Origin: CBDFNN01 sp965250215
GTDB lineage: Bacteria > Bacteroidota > Rhodothermia > Rhodothermales > DATKEJ01
Assembly (NCBI GenBank): GCA_965250215.1
Contig: CBDFNN010000004.1
Span: forward strand, 4,340,001 to 4,404,000
Reading direction: 5' to 3'
Length of the DNA stretch: 64,000 nucleotides
Numbering within the stretch: the stretch's first letter is position 1; every line of letters begins with the position of its first letter. Below are positions 52,502-62,595 of this stretch, one piece after another. Position numbers and translations under genes: made by a program. The notes below the pieces were generated by a model that saw nothing but the letters and a program-made list of their open reading frames with translations, did not search any database and was not told the DNA's origin.

Positions 52502-54550
52502 ATGAATAACGACGCATACGTCAAACGAGATTTCACCTGGCTCTCATTTAATGAAAGAGTTTTGCAGGAGGCGAGAGACAAAAATGTACCTCTGTACGAG
52601 CGACTCAAGTTTCTTGCGATCTATAGCTCCAATCTCGATGAATTTTTCCGAGTACGGGTTGCTGCACTTAGAAATCTGAAACTCCTAAAAAAGTCCGATC
52701 GAAAGGCGCTAGAAATAGGACCAAAAAAGGAGCTCTCGCAGATTAAGAAGATCGTTGAAGAACATCAAATTGAATTTGGCCGAATCTATAAAGAGGAGCT
52801 TAAGCCAGAGCTTGAGAAGCAGGGGATATTTCTTCTATCGGACTTAGAGACCGAGGCGAACCAAGAACAAAAGGCTTTTGCCAAAAACTTCTTTAAGAGA
52901 GAAATTGAGGCGCATATCACGGTTTGGAAGATCGGTCAAGAGGACTCCGCCCCTTTTCTAGAAAATAACGGCATCTATTTTTTAGCCCCTCGTCTAACAA
53001 CAGAGGGAATGCTGTGCATCAACATTCCCTCAAACAAGATCGATCGCTTCGTAACCCTACCTAGCGAGGGCAGTCCGCATCGCATCGCCTTCATAGACGA
53101 CATTATGCGACTTGCCCTGCCTAATTTCTTAAAGAAAAAGACTGGCGAATTTTATTCCGTCAAAGTCTCTCGAGATGCCGAAATGTATATGGGAAATGAG
53201 TATGACTTTCCCGATGAGATGCTGGACAAGATTAAGAAAGCCTTGAAGCAACGGGACTCCGGCGCTCCAACCAGATTACTTTATGACCAGAGCATGCCAG
53301 ACCTTTTTCTGGATCAGATCAAGTCTACTTTTGGAGTTTCTGAACAGGAGCTTGTTCCTGGTGGACGCTATCACAACTTCAAGGACTTTTTTGGTTTTCC
53401 GGATCCGAGCCAGAATGTGTCCCTTCATAACGAGGGTATGCCCCCTCTCCCACATCCCAGTTTCGAAAAGGCCGACTCGATTCTTCAATTGATGGATGAA
53501 AGAGACGTGATGCTCCACTTTCCCTACCAAAAGTATGATTACGTCCCAAGGCTCATCCGTGAAGCCGCGAACGATTCCAAAGTAAAGGAAATAAAGATCA
53601 CACTCTATCGAGTAGCATCTAAATCGGGAGTGGTGCAGGAGCTTCTCAGAGCTCTCGACCTCGGGAAAAATGTCGTAGCGTTCATCGAGGCAAAGGCGCG
53701 TTTTGACGAAGAGTCAAATCTATACTGGGGAGGAGAGCTCGAGAAAGCCGGGGCAAAGGTTATGTATAGCCTACCGGGAATCAAGGTTCACACAAAGCTT
53801 CTCCTGATTCGACGAAAAGAGAAAAATGGAATACGAAATTACTCCTATTTGGGGACCGGTAATTTCAATGAAAAGACGGCTAGGCTCTACTGCGATCACG
53901 CCTTGTTGACAGGCGATGAAAAGCTTGGAAAGGAAGTCACTCAAATTTTCGATCTGCTTGAAAGAAAGATCATTCTTCCTAGAACAAGACATCTCTTCGT
54001 GTCACCTTTTTCAAGTCGAATTGGATTCGTCGAATTGATAGACAAAGAAATCCGAAATGCCCGAGCGGGTAAGTCGGCCTATATGATTCTTAAGATGAAT
54101 AGCCTAGAGGATCCTGGTTTGATTGAGAAACTCTATGAGGCAAGCCAAGAAGGAGTCGACATTAAATTGATCGTCAGAGGCATCTGCTGTCTGGTACCAG
54201 GTGTGACGGGAACGAGCGAAAACATCAAAGTCATTTCAATTGTTGATCGATTCCTCGAGCACGCAAGGGTGTACATTTTTGCAAACGACGGAGAGGAACT
54301 CATGTATATCGCTTCGGCGGATTGGATGACCAGAAATTTAGATCGGCGAGTTGAAGTCGTCATACCGATTTACGATGAGCATGTCTATCAAGAACTTCGG
54401 CACATTATAGATTTGCAGCTAGCAGACAATTGCAAGGCCCGCGTTATAGACATCGAGCAAAGGAACAGTTACAGAAGGAATGGCAGCGAGCAATCCAGTC
54501 TTCGAAGTCAAGTTGCCATCTACGAATATCTAAAAGAGAATGCGTCTTGA
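52502..54550 (+). CDS. ppk1: Polyphosphate kinase 1
   Basis: A 682-residue enzyme that reversibly polymerises the terminal phosphate of ATP into polyphosphate at the membrane. The N-domain starts with FTWLSFNERVLQEARDKNVPL; the catalytic histidine is H430 in KVHTKLLLI, forming a phosphohistidine; the second HxK-type motif is around EHARVYIF; SYLGTGNFNEKTA is also conserved. Length and all four domains are normal. Start ATG 52502. No ppx gene is adjacent. Confidence 0.97.
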   Translation: MNNDAYVKRDFTWLSFNERVLQEARDKNVPLYERLKFLAIYSSNLDEFFRVRVAALRNLKLLKKSDRKALEIGPKKELSQIKKIVEEHQIEFGRIYKEELKPELEKQGIFLLSDLETEANQEQKAFAKNFFKREIEAHITVWKIGQEDSAPFLENNGIYFLAPRLTTEGMLCINIPSNKIDRFVTLPSEGSPHRIAFIDDIMRLALPNFLKKKTGEFYSVKVSRDAEMYMGNEYDFPDEMLDKIKKALKQRDSGAPTRLLYDQSMPDLFLDQIKSTFGVSEQELVPGGRYHNFKDFFGFPDPSQNVSLHNEGMPPLPHPSFEKADSILQLMDERDVMLHFPYQKYDYVPRLIREAANDSKVKEIKITLYRVASKSGVVQELLRALDLGKNVVAFIEAKARFDEESNLYWGGELEKAGAKVMYSLPGIKVHTKLLLIRRKEKNGIRNYSYLGTGNFNEKTARLYCDHALLTGDEKLGKEVTQIFDLLERKIILPRTRHLFVSPFSSRIGFVELIDKEIRNARAGKSAYMILKMNSLEDPGLIEKLYEASQEGVDIKLIVRGICCLVPGVTGTSENIKVISIVDRFLEHARVYIFANDGEELMYIASADWMTRNLDRRVEVVIPIYDEHVYQELRHIIDLQLADNCKARVIDIEQRNSYRRNGSEQSSLRSQVAIYEYLKENAS

Positions 54551-54745
54551 TCTATTGATATTGTAGATCATAAGTCGATTTGATCGATCCTCGCAAACCC
54601 GTCTCGGGCTTCTTTCTGCCTTTCTTGCTGGTCAAGAGATGCCCCAATTTTAAGACGGCTAGGCCTGCTACACCGATACCAAGACAGCAAATAGGCATTC
54701 GTTAATAATCTCTGATTATCTGGCAGGCATTCAAAGTCAGGCAAA

Positions 54746-54774
54746 GAGGGAGAGAACCGATGTAACTCTCCCTC
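54746..54774 (-). terminator. Terminator hairpin after stress-protein gene
   Basis: GAGGGAGAG (54746-54754) pairs with CTCTCCCTC (54766-54774) with an 11-base loop. It ends 9 bases before the stop of the leftward universal stress gene, so it can terminate that transcript and possibly the convergent ppk1 transcript. Confidence 0.65.
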
Positions 54775-54782
54775 ACTACCAT

Positions 54783-55688
54783 TTAGTCACCCACATAAAT
54801 CTCTGCTTCATCCAATGAGACAAGAGACTTCGAAAAGGTCTTGACTACGAGGACTGGGCAGCTTGATCGTTGAACGACCTTTTCGGCTACACTTCCCATG
54901 AGGAAATGTGACAAACCTGAAAGGCCGTGAGTGGCGGTGACAATCAAATCATGCCTATCCTTTGCATAATCTGTTATCACACTTGCAACATGCCCTGGCA
55001 ACACAGTGAACGCAACTTCCACCTGTGGACCAGAGCTATCCGTGAAGACTTCCTCCATATGGTTGAGGAGCTTCTCATCTAGTTCCGGATCGACTTCATA
55101 CATCGACTGAAATCCAGTCCCATAAACGACTGGGTGTGTCACATTTTCAATCACATGAAGGAGTTCTAACTTCGCTCCAAAGTGGTTGGCCATTTCGCGA
55201 GCGTGACGGAGGGCCTCTCTGGAGGGTTCAGAAAAATCAAAGGGCAACAAAATATTTTCAACCCTAGCCATAGGCTGGTCTCGAATAGTGAGAACAGGCT
55301 GCGAAGCCATTTGGACAAGTTCGCTTGCAACACTTCCTAGTATTGCTCTCGAAATTCCCCTGCGACCATGCGTGCCCATGATGATAAGATCGATATCCTC
55401 ATCCTTGGCGAATTTCCTAATCGCCCGTGCAGGAGAAAACTCAAACTCAACCGTGTAGAAGAACGATGCCTTCCTCGGTTTTACGTCAGCTGTCTCCTTG
55501 ACCGGTGCGATCTGGCTTTCGAGCTGCTTGACAGCATCTCCGATATTCCTTCCATCTATTGGAATCTCGACATGCAAAGCATAGACCGTCGCGCCTACTT
55601 GTTCAGCAAGCAGCCAAGCCGCTTGCAGGGCTCTTTTGGAGTATTCCGAGTAGTCAAATGGAACGAGAATTTTTTTGATCTCTAACAT
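54783..55688 (-). CDS. Tandem universal stress protein
   Basis: A 301-residue protein of two UspA domains. Each has the start KKILVPFDYSEYSKRAL or VENILLPFDFSEPSREAL and the ATP-binding G-2x-G-9x-G-S/T motif: MGTHGRRGISRAILGSVASE in the first, ATHGLSGLSHFLMGSVAEK in the second. Tandem Usps respond to starvation, hypoxia or redox stress; the exact role is unknown. Start at ATG 55688 gives the normal N-terminus; the frame is open further upstream to 55763. Divergent from the receptor gene at 56011. Confidence 0.92.
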   Translation of the reverse strand: MLEIKKILVPFDYSEYSKRALQAAWLLAEQVGATVYALHVEIPIDGRNIGDAVKQLESQIAPVKETADVKPRKASFFYTVEFEFSPARAIRKFAKDEDIDLIIMGTHGRRGISRAILGSVASELVQMASQPVLTIRDQPMARVENILLPFDFSEPSREALRHAREMANHFGAKLELLHVIENVTHPVVYGTGFQSMYEVDPELDEKLLNHMEEVFTDSSGPQVEVAFTVLPGHVASVITDYAKDRHDLIVTATHGLSGLSHFLMGSVAEKVVQRSSCPVLVVKTFSKSLVSLDEAEIYVGD

Positions 55689-56010
55689 CGTACTCACCGT
55701 TTGCTTTGATTTCCTTCCTAGATGGTCGGAAAGAGAGGGTCTGTCTAGGAACAGAGTCACCACCTCTCAGAAGCATTATAGCTCGCCTAGATGGGAGCAA
55801 TTGAGAGCTAAATCTAGATCGATTTGTGGGGAATATTAAACCATTCGTGTAGGTGATATTCCTACCTACCTTGCTTGTCTTTTCATTTCATTTCAATTAC
55901 TCGATTTTGAATGTCAATATGAAGGGCATCTGTTCTACTGTGAGAGCCGTCAAGCGCATAAATAAAACTCCATTCCTGTAACCCGCTTTCATCTTTTTCG
56001 AACAAGGTTC

Positions 56011-58356
56011 ATGGCAAAAATCCGACCTCCAAAGAGCATTTCTACTTTCCTATTATTTCTATTCCTGATATCCAATTATTCCTCGGAGCTGTTTAGCCAA
56101 TCCCGCAATTTTCTTGGAGGCAAAGTTCTCGATCAGACCACTCTGACCCCCATCCCCGGTGTAAATGTGGTTCTCTTAGATAGCGACCCACTAGTTGGAG
56201 CAAGCACGGACATTGATGGTCGTTTTCTAATCCCTGATGTCCTAGTCGGTCGTTACGAATTGAGACTCTCTATCATTGGCTATGAGTCCAAAATTGTGTC
56301 CGAGATTCTTGTGATCTCAGGCAGGCAAACTGAACTCGTAATTTCGCTATCTGAGGCTGTCTTTGAGGGACAAGAATTGGAGGTCGTAGCTCGTGTCGAA
56401 AAGGAGAAGGCTCTGAATGATATGACTATGATAAGTGCCAGGTCATTTTCAGTTGAGGAAACGCAGCGCTACGCAGGTGGCCTCGACGATCCAGCTCGCA
56501 TGGTTACAGGATTTGCCGGAGTCAGCAGTTCCGGCGATGTAGGCTCCAACGCAATTCTTGTTAGGGGAAACTCGTCTAGAGGAGTTCTCTGGAGAGTCGA
56601 AGGGGTCGATATTCCTATCCCCAGTCATTTCGCCGATCTAAGCGTGGCTGGTGGTGGTGGTATCACGCTCTTCAGTGGGCAGGTACTTTCTAACTCGGAT
56701 TTTCTGAGCGGAGCCTTTCCGGCGGAATATGGAAATGCTCTTGCCGGCGTCTTCGACATCAACTTCCGAGAGGGTAATTCTCGACAAAGAGAAAGCGCTG
56801 TTCAGATTGGATTGCTCGGTCTGGAGGCAGCTTTTGAGGGACCCACAGGAATTTTAGGTGGCTCTTATCTTATCAACTATCGCTATTCGACATTGGCTCT
56901 TCTCCTACCCCTACTGCCCACAGACGACGAAATAGCCTACCAAGATCTCTCATTCAAAATCACTTTGCCGAGTAGGAGATTTGGAAAATGGAGCATTTGG
57001 GGAATTGGAGGAAAAGATGGTCAATCCAGCACTCCAGTTGAAGCAAGCGAGAGAGAGTTTCAATCTGTCGACAGTTTTGGCACTGAGCTAGACATGGACC
57101 GAGGAGCGATCGGCATTTCCAACACGATGGTGATCGGTGACCAAAGTTATCTAAAATAAAGCATTGCCCTGACACGAGAAAACACGGATTTTGTTGAAGA
57201 AATATACTACCAAGATCGACCGAGTGCAGTTGATGACGCTCTAAATTCTTTACGAACCAAGATTGTCATTAGCACACAGCTCAATCACAAGTTTAGCAGC
57301 AGACATCGACACAGGTCCGGCCTTACCTTTCAAAGACTGAATTTTTCAGAATTCCTGCGGGCCCTCGGACCAACAGACCTTCAAGAAACGATCGTTGATG
57401 ATGGGGGAAGTGCTAATCTCTTCCAGATCTATTCTCAATCGCAGATAAATCTGCATCGAAAGGTTCGAATCGATCTGGGACTACACTCCCAATATTACTC
57501 TACGACTGAAAAGCTCAGCATCGAACCGAGAGTTGGCGTGAAGCTTGACCTCAATGAATCTAATTCTATTAGACTGGCCTATGGCCTCCACAGCCAAACA
57601 GAGGATCTTCGGATCTACCAGCTTGCAGCCAGCTCGAACGAGCGACCAAACTCAAATCTGGAGTTTTCCAAATCCCATCATTTTGTCGCGGCCTTCGAAA
57701 GGCGACTTACTAGTCATAGTCGTCTAATATTGGAGGGCTACTACCAGTACCTCTTCGATATTCCCGTTGTTGGAGGATCTAGCTTTTCGATGATCAATTT
57801 CGACCAAGATTTCGCTTTCAATGAGACTTTGATCAGTACCGGTTTAGGGAAAAATGTCGGCGTTGATCTAACTATAGAAAGATTCCTAAAAGACAACTAC
57901 TACTGGTTGGCCACGGGATCTATTTTCGATTCGAACTATCGAGGGGGTGATGGAGTTTGGCGAGGCACAAGATATGATCAAGGTTATTATACGAGCGTTC
58001 TTTTCGGTAGAGAGTTCAATCGCGGATCAAGCATTTGGGGTCTAAATTTCAGGGGGAGTTTTTTTGGTGGACTGAGATACAGTCCGGTAGACGAGGCTGC
58101 TAGTCTGGCCAGAATGGAAATAGTCGATGACGAGTCACGAGCATTCGAGAGCCAATATCCACGAACCATCTCTCTAGACATAACGGCTAGTTATCGGCGA
58201 AATCACAAAAGCATATCGGAGTTATGGGCTCTTCAGATCAAGAATCTCGCCTCGACCCAGTCGGAGTATTTCGACTACAATCTCCAGACCAATCAGATCG
58301 AGATTGTAAAAGAGGGGTTTCTGCTACCGGTTCTGAGCTATAAAATTGAGTTTTAG
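56011..58356 (+). pseudogene. TonB-dependent receptor-like gene interrupted by a single TAA
   Basis: The frame reads 781 codons from ATG 56011 to TAG 58356 with one internal TAA at 57157-57159. Before it: a signal peptide, a carboxypeptidase-like domain (FLGGKVLDQTTLTPIPGVNV, about residues 30-115) and a plug (about 135-250, VRGNSSRGVLWRVEGVDIP and SGAFPAEYGNALAGVFD). After it the same frame continues with barrel-like strands (FSSRHRHRSGLTFQRLNF, LDLNESNSIRLAYGLHSQT) to the end. An AAA to TAA change would explain the break (residues SYLK-stop-SIALTREN). No frameshift is needed. It may be a recent inactivation, a sequencing error or a truncated product. Confidence 0.85.
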
Positions 58357-58543
58357 CTTCTTCCTGCGGAAGTAATTTGGGGGACCTTGGAATTACTCTC
58401 ATTGGATTGAAGCCAGACATTCCAGACATCGAAGGCCGTAACAGCGCTATCCATATCAAAACCTTTTATTACCTGCGGCAATCCATTGCCGGCTATCCAC
58501 ATTTGCTTGGTCCCTCTTGAATCCTCCCTCTCAGTAAAGTCGA

Positions 58544-58993
58544 CTAATCCACTTTTTCGTTCATCCCATCGAAATTAGATGCAAGCGTTTCAAGAATCCG
58601 GAGCAGACTATCGTAATCTTTGTCATTGAGCCCCATCCAACCCTCGATTCGAATCTCGTTCACAATAGGTATGGCCTTCTCAACCGTCTTCTTTCCTTTC
58701 TTAGAGATGTAGACCTGATACTGCCGGCGATTGTTTTCAACTTCATCTCGTCGAAGAAGGTCTTTCTTAGCTAGGAGGTCGATTATTCTAGAGGTAGTTG
58801 GCGCATCTTTGTAGGAATTCTCGGCAAGCATCTTTTGCGAGATCCCATCATTTTTGTAGAGTTCGGAAAGCACAACCCATTGCTCCGGAGTCAGATCGAT
58901 TTCATTCTCACGGAAAGACTTTAAAATTGTAGATCGGATTTTCTTGAGAGTCCGATCTATATGTGCGCCAAAATTTTTATCAGAAGAAAGCAG
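58544..58993 (-). CDS. MarR family regulator, start codon unclear
   Basis: A winged-helix regulator: LTPEQWVVLSELYKNDG, then ENSYKDAPTTSRIIDLLAKKDLL as recognition region and RRQYQVYISKKGKKTVE as the wing. The only in-frame standard start, GTG 58873, would remove the first dimerisation helix. Conserved-looking coding continues upstream (SSDKNFGAHIDRTLKKIRST) to at least 58993, where only a CTG is available, and the frame stays open to 59101 without ATG, GTG or TTG. A GGAGTTT tandem repeat occupies 59019-59047 in that extension. The gene is therefore either started at a rare codon or has lost its start. hppD lies upstream on the same strand. Confidence 0.75.
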   Translation of the reverse strand: MLSSDKNFGAHIDRTLKKIRSTILKSFRENEIDLTPEQWVVLSELYKNDGISQKMLAENSYKDAPTTSRIIDLLAKKDLLRRDEVENNRRQYQVYISKKGKKTVEKAIPIVNEIRIEGWMGLNDKDYDSLLRILETLASNFDGMNEKVD

Positions 58994-59018
58994 GAGGAAA
59001 GAGGTTTGTGGTTCTTGG

Positions 59019-59047
59019 TTTGGAGTTTGGAGTTTGGAGTTTGGAGT
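59019..59047. repeat. GGAGTTT heptamer repeat
   Basis: Four copies of the 7-base unit, the last ending in GGAGTAA. It lies at the 5' end of the MarR coding frame. Seven bases is not a multiple of three, so loss or gain of a unit would change which upstream frame is joined to the gene. Confidence 0.8.
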
Positions 59048-59157
59048 AATTCTTAAGCTGAGATTTACAGCTGTGCGTCTATAGTTACCCGATTTATGAG
59101 CTTATAAATTGAATAATAGACATGAGCACTCAATTCGATTCTCGAATCTCGAAACCC

Positions 59158-60297
59158 CTATAAATTTCCTCTCTTGTCCTGCTCCAACTCCAGCGCCTCA
59201 AATAGAGCCTTGAAATTTCCTTTGCCAAAGGACTGAGCACCTTTTCTTTGAATGATCTCAAAGAACAGTGTTGGTCGTGGAGTGAGTGGCTTAGTAAAAA
59301 TCTGCAGCAAGTAACCCTCGTCATCTCGATCCACAAGAATGCCGAGTTCGCGAAGCGGAGCCAGGTCCTCTTCGATTTCACCTACCCGCTCGAGAAGTCC
59401 ATCGTAGTAAGAGTCCGGTATATTCAGGAACTCTACTCCACGTGACTTCAATTCATATATGGTTCCGATAATGTTGTCCGTTGCAATGGCTATGTGCTGA
59501 ACACCAGGCCCACCATAGAAATCGAGGTATTCTTCGACTTGCGATTTCTTCTTTCCTTCCGCTGGCTCATTGATCGGGAATTTTATCCTGCCATTTCCAT
59601 TGCTCATGACTTTGCTCATGAGTGCGGAATATTCGGTCGAAATGTCATTGTCATCGAATGACATTAATTGAGCGAAGCCCATGACATCTGCATAGAAGTC
59701 GACCCAGGTGTTCATCTCTCCCCAACCAACATTCCCAACCATGTGGTCGACAAATTTAAGTCCTACCGGATTTCCAGCAACTCGAACAGTGCTCCAAGCC
59801 CTGAACCCAGGAAGGAAGTGTCCATCGTAGTCTTTTCGCTCTACAAAGATGTGGACTGTGTCACCATAAGTATGGATACCAGATGTTATGACCTGACCAT
59901 TCTTGTCTTCATGCTTCGTCGGATCTAGGTAAGGCCTTGCACCTCTCTCAACGGTCGTATTGAAGGAGTAGGTCGCGTCATCTACCCAGAGGGCGATCAC
60001 CTTCACACCATCGCCGTGGTCATCGATATGTCGACCAATCTCTGTCCCTCCCACCAGTGGAGAAGTCAGGATAATTCTGATCTTGTCTTGCTGAACAACG
60101 TATGATTCTCGATCTCTCAGTCCCGTCTCTAGACCTGCGTAAGCGAAGGCCTCGAAACCATAAACATTGATGAAGTAGTGAGCAGCCTGTTTGGAATTGC
60201 TGACATAAATCTCGACATAATCTGTGCCTTTCAGAGGCAGAAAATCGAGATTAGGATCCGTGACAGTGAGTGTGCTCTCAGAAGTATTGACGTGCAT
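59158..60297 (-). CDS. hppD: 4-hydroxyphenylpyruvate dioxygenase
   Basis: A 379-residue non-haem iron(II) dioxygenase converting 4-hydroxyphenylpyruvate to homogentisate in tyrosine breakdown or toward tocopherol/pyomelanin. The 2-His-1-Glu iron site is visible: H185 (FVDHMVGNV), H268 (GVQHIAIAT) and E347 (LFFEIIQRKG). The N-terminal half has the typical LKGTDYVEIYVSNSKQA vicinal-oxygen-chelate fold. Homogentisate 1,2-dioxygenase and fumarylacetoacetase genes are not in the window. Start ATG 60297. The next gene is on the opposite strand, so it is probably monocistronic. Confidence 0.96.
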   Translation of the reverse strand: MHVNTSESTLTVTDPNLDFLPLKGTDYVEIYVSNSKQAAHYFINVYGFEAFAYAGLETGLRDRESYVVQQDKIRIILTSPLVGGTEIGRHIDDHGDGVKVIALWVDDATYSFNTTVERGARPYLDPTKHEDKNGQVITSGIHTYGDTVHIFVERKDYDGHFLPGFRAWSTVRVAGNPVGLKFVDHMVGNVGWGEMNTWVDFYADVMGFAQLMSFDDNDISTEYSALMSKVMSNGNGRIKFPINEPAEGKKKSQVEEYLDFYGGPGVQHIAIATDNIIGTIYELKSRGVEFLNIPDSYYDGLLERVGEIEEDLAPLRELGILVDRDDEGYLLQIFTKPLTPRPTLFFEIIQRKGAQSFGKGNFKALFEALELEQDKRGNL

Positions 60298-60451
60298 TGC
60301 GATTATTGATTGTTGTTATGACAACATTTGTCATTGCAACACTTCGACTTGAGACTTTGTTTCTAAGCCAAGACTATGTGCCAGCTCAAGGAATAGACCA
60401 GAATTGCCAAAGGACTATATTCCAAGATATCCAACATTAAAAATCGACAAA

Positions 60452-62578
60452 GTGAAAATTCTATTCCCAGCACTCATCATAAGCTTCCTTTGCTCCAGCG
60501 CCCTAGCTCAACAATCAGACAACCCGAATAACCTGACAGCACCTGATGGAGCTAGTGTTATTATCGACAGGGATGAATTTGGAGTACCTCATATAACTGC
60601 TGAAAATGAGTTGGGAGTTTTCTTTGGACAAGGCTTTGCCGTTGCCGAGGATCGTCTGGATCAAATGGATCTATTTAGAAGAGCTGCAGAAGGAACGCTC
60701 TCCGAAATTTTTGGGACTTTCCAATTGGATGCCGATAAAGAGTCGATTCGAATGCACTACACGCCAGAGGAGAGGCAAGAACATTTTGACAATCTGGACC
60801 AAACACTCAAGATAGCTTTTCAGGCCTATACTGATGGGGTAAATGCCTACGTAGAACTAGCGAGAACGGATCGACAGCATTATTTGCATAACTATTTTCT
60901 TGCTGCTCCTCTTAGGGATTGGAGTCCTTTGGCATCTGTAGCTGTCACACAGTATTTCATGCGTATTTTTGGTGGCTTCGGTGGAGATGAGCTAGACAGG
61001 TTGCAGGAATTACAAGACAATGGAGAGAGCTGGTTTGAGGAGAACAGGCCAATTAATGATCCAAACGCTCCGACAACAATCCCAGGTGGCTCAGGCCTTG
61101 CTGTTCGTGAGGTAAACTATAATGGACCGGCTGTAGATTCCCGAGCTGTTCGCGAGATTGAGAATCGAAAACACGCAGCATTGAACGCACTGAAACCATT
61201 TGGAATTCCAACAACTTTCGGCTCATTCGCAACGCTTGTGCACCCAAATCGATCTGCGCTTGGTACGGCGCTACTTCTGGGTGCCCCACAGATGGGAGCT
61301 CCTGTTCAAAACGCGAAAGGTCCACTTAACGAAGTCGAGCTGATTAGTCCGACACTCCACGTTGGTGGAGTCGTTGTCTCTGGCATTCCGGGAATTATCA
61401 TCGGACATAATGAGCATTATTCCTGGACACTAACAAGCGGGTTAAGTGACAATAGCGATGTATTCATCGAAGAACTTGAGACAGAGGAACTTCTCCGCTA
61501 TAAGTTTGACGGCGAGTTCAGAGATATTGAGAGTTTTGAAAGAACCATCGAAGTTCTATCTGGCAATCCCGTTGAGTTTTCTTTTCATCGTACGATTCAT
61601 GGCCCGGTCATCGGGGAAGATCTGGTCAACAAGCAGGCTTTCACACAGCAAATGACCTATTGGAATGAAGAGCTCACCATGGCCGAGGCATTTTATAATG
61701 TTTGGAAAGGAGAGACTTTGGAGGACTTCGAGTCCGCTGTCTTACAGAGTCCGATGTCTTTCAATGTCTTTTATGCGGGTAAAGACCAGAATATCAAATT
61801 CTGGCACATCGGCAAATATCAGGATAGAGGAGACGGCATCGATCCCCGTCTACCTCACATGGGAAATGGAAGCGACGAGTGGACTGGCTTTATCCCTTCG
61901 GAGTCCCTGCCAAGTTTGGAGAATCCTGATCAAGGCTATTTTGTCAATTGGAACAACAAACCCTCTGTCGATTGGGACAACGGCGACAATACCCCATGGG
62001 GAAATGACACGGGTCTGACAAACCGTGTTAGCCAAATTGAGCAGTTCATTGCTCCAATAAATTTAATCACTTTCGAAGATTTGAAAGGCGTACCCGTGCA
62101 TATTTCGGATACGGGCACCTTCCAGCAAATCATTGAATGGACGCCAGATGGGACTTTGCGCGACGAGAACATTGTGCCTCCCGGACAGAGCGGTTTTTTT
62201 GGAATCAACGGTTTTAATAGCCCCCACATAGGAGATCAATGGGAGATTTTTCAAAACGACGAGTTCAAGGACATGATATTTTTACAGCCCACTGGCGTAA
62301 GTATCGATGATGAGCGACCCAGCGGAACAGATATCATGGAGGTCTATCCCAATCCCTTTTCGGGGGATTCTCACCTTACTGTTGATTTGAATTCCGCAGA
62401 AGCAAACCGATTGGAGATCTTCGATATCCTCGGGAGAAAAGTCAATGATCTTTCGGATCAGCTTAATAAGGACATTCTCGATTTGAAATTCGGTTCAGGA
62501 TTACCCGCTGGTACCTACTGGATTAGTCTATCGGGGAGATCGGGAACCACGATAGCATCCTTTGTCAAACTCCCATAG
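60452..62578 (+). CDS. Penicillin acylase family N-terminal nucleophile hydrolase with T9SS sorting domain
   Basis: A 708-residue exported Ntn-hydrolase. GTG 60452 starts the signal peptide (VKILFPALIISFLCSSALAQ); a TTG at 60404 is the alternative. The alpha-chain part includes RDEFGVPHITAENELGVFFGQGF. The probable autocleavage site is TTFG-SFATLV, making Ser258 the N-terminal nucleophile of the beta chain; LLLGAPQMG and GIPGIIIGHNEHYSWTLTSG are the usual following motifs. From about residue 630 comes a type IX sorting domain (VYPNPFSGDSHLTVDL to ASFVKLP). Substrates could be acyl-homoserine lactones, N-acyl amino acids or beta-lactams. It is shorter than the roughly 800-residue norm by loss of part of the beta chain. 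Confidence 0.85.
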   Translation: MKILFPALIISFLCSSALAQQSDNPNNLTAPDGASVIIDRDEFGVPHITAENELGVFFGQGFAVAEDRLDQMDLFRRAAEGTLSEIFGTFQLDADKESIRMHYTPEERQEHFDNLDQTLKIAFQAYTDGVNAYVELARTDRQHYLHNYFLAAPLRDWSPLASVAVTQYFMRIFGGFGGDELDRLQELQDNGESWFEENRPINDPNAPTTIPGGSGLAVREVNYNGPAVDSRAVREIENRKHAALNALKPFGIPTTFGSFATLVHPNRSALGTALLLGAPQMGAPVQNAKGPLNEVELISPTLHVGGVVVSGIPGIIIGHNEHYSWTLTSGLSDNSDVFIEELETEELLRYKFDGEFRDIESFERTIEVLSGNPVEFSFHRTIHGPVIGEDLVNKQAFTQQMTYWNEELTMAEAFYNVWKGETLEDFESAVLQSPMSFNVFYAGKDQNIKFWHIGKYQDRGDGIDPRLPHMGNGSDEWTGFIPSESLPSLENPDQGYFVNWNNKPSVDWDNGDNTPWGNDTGLTNRVSQIEQFIAPINLITFEDLKGVPVHISDTGTFQQIIEWTPDGTLRDENIVPPGQSGFFGINGFNSPHIGDQWEIFQNDEFKDMIFLQPTGVSIDDERPSGTDIMEVYPNPFSGDSHLTVDLNSAEANRLEIFDILGRKVNDLSDQLNKDILDLKFGSGLPAGTYWISLSGRSGTTIASFVKLP

Positions 62579-62595
62579 TTCCCAATCTACCTAAC

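Noticed and set aside
58353..58502. 49-codon minus-strand frame between the receptor gene and MarR gene, protein-like (VTAFDVWNVWLQSNESNS)
   Set aside because: Reads somewhat like a coding remnant but overlaps the receptor stop, has no recognised family and is too short to support.
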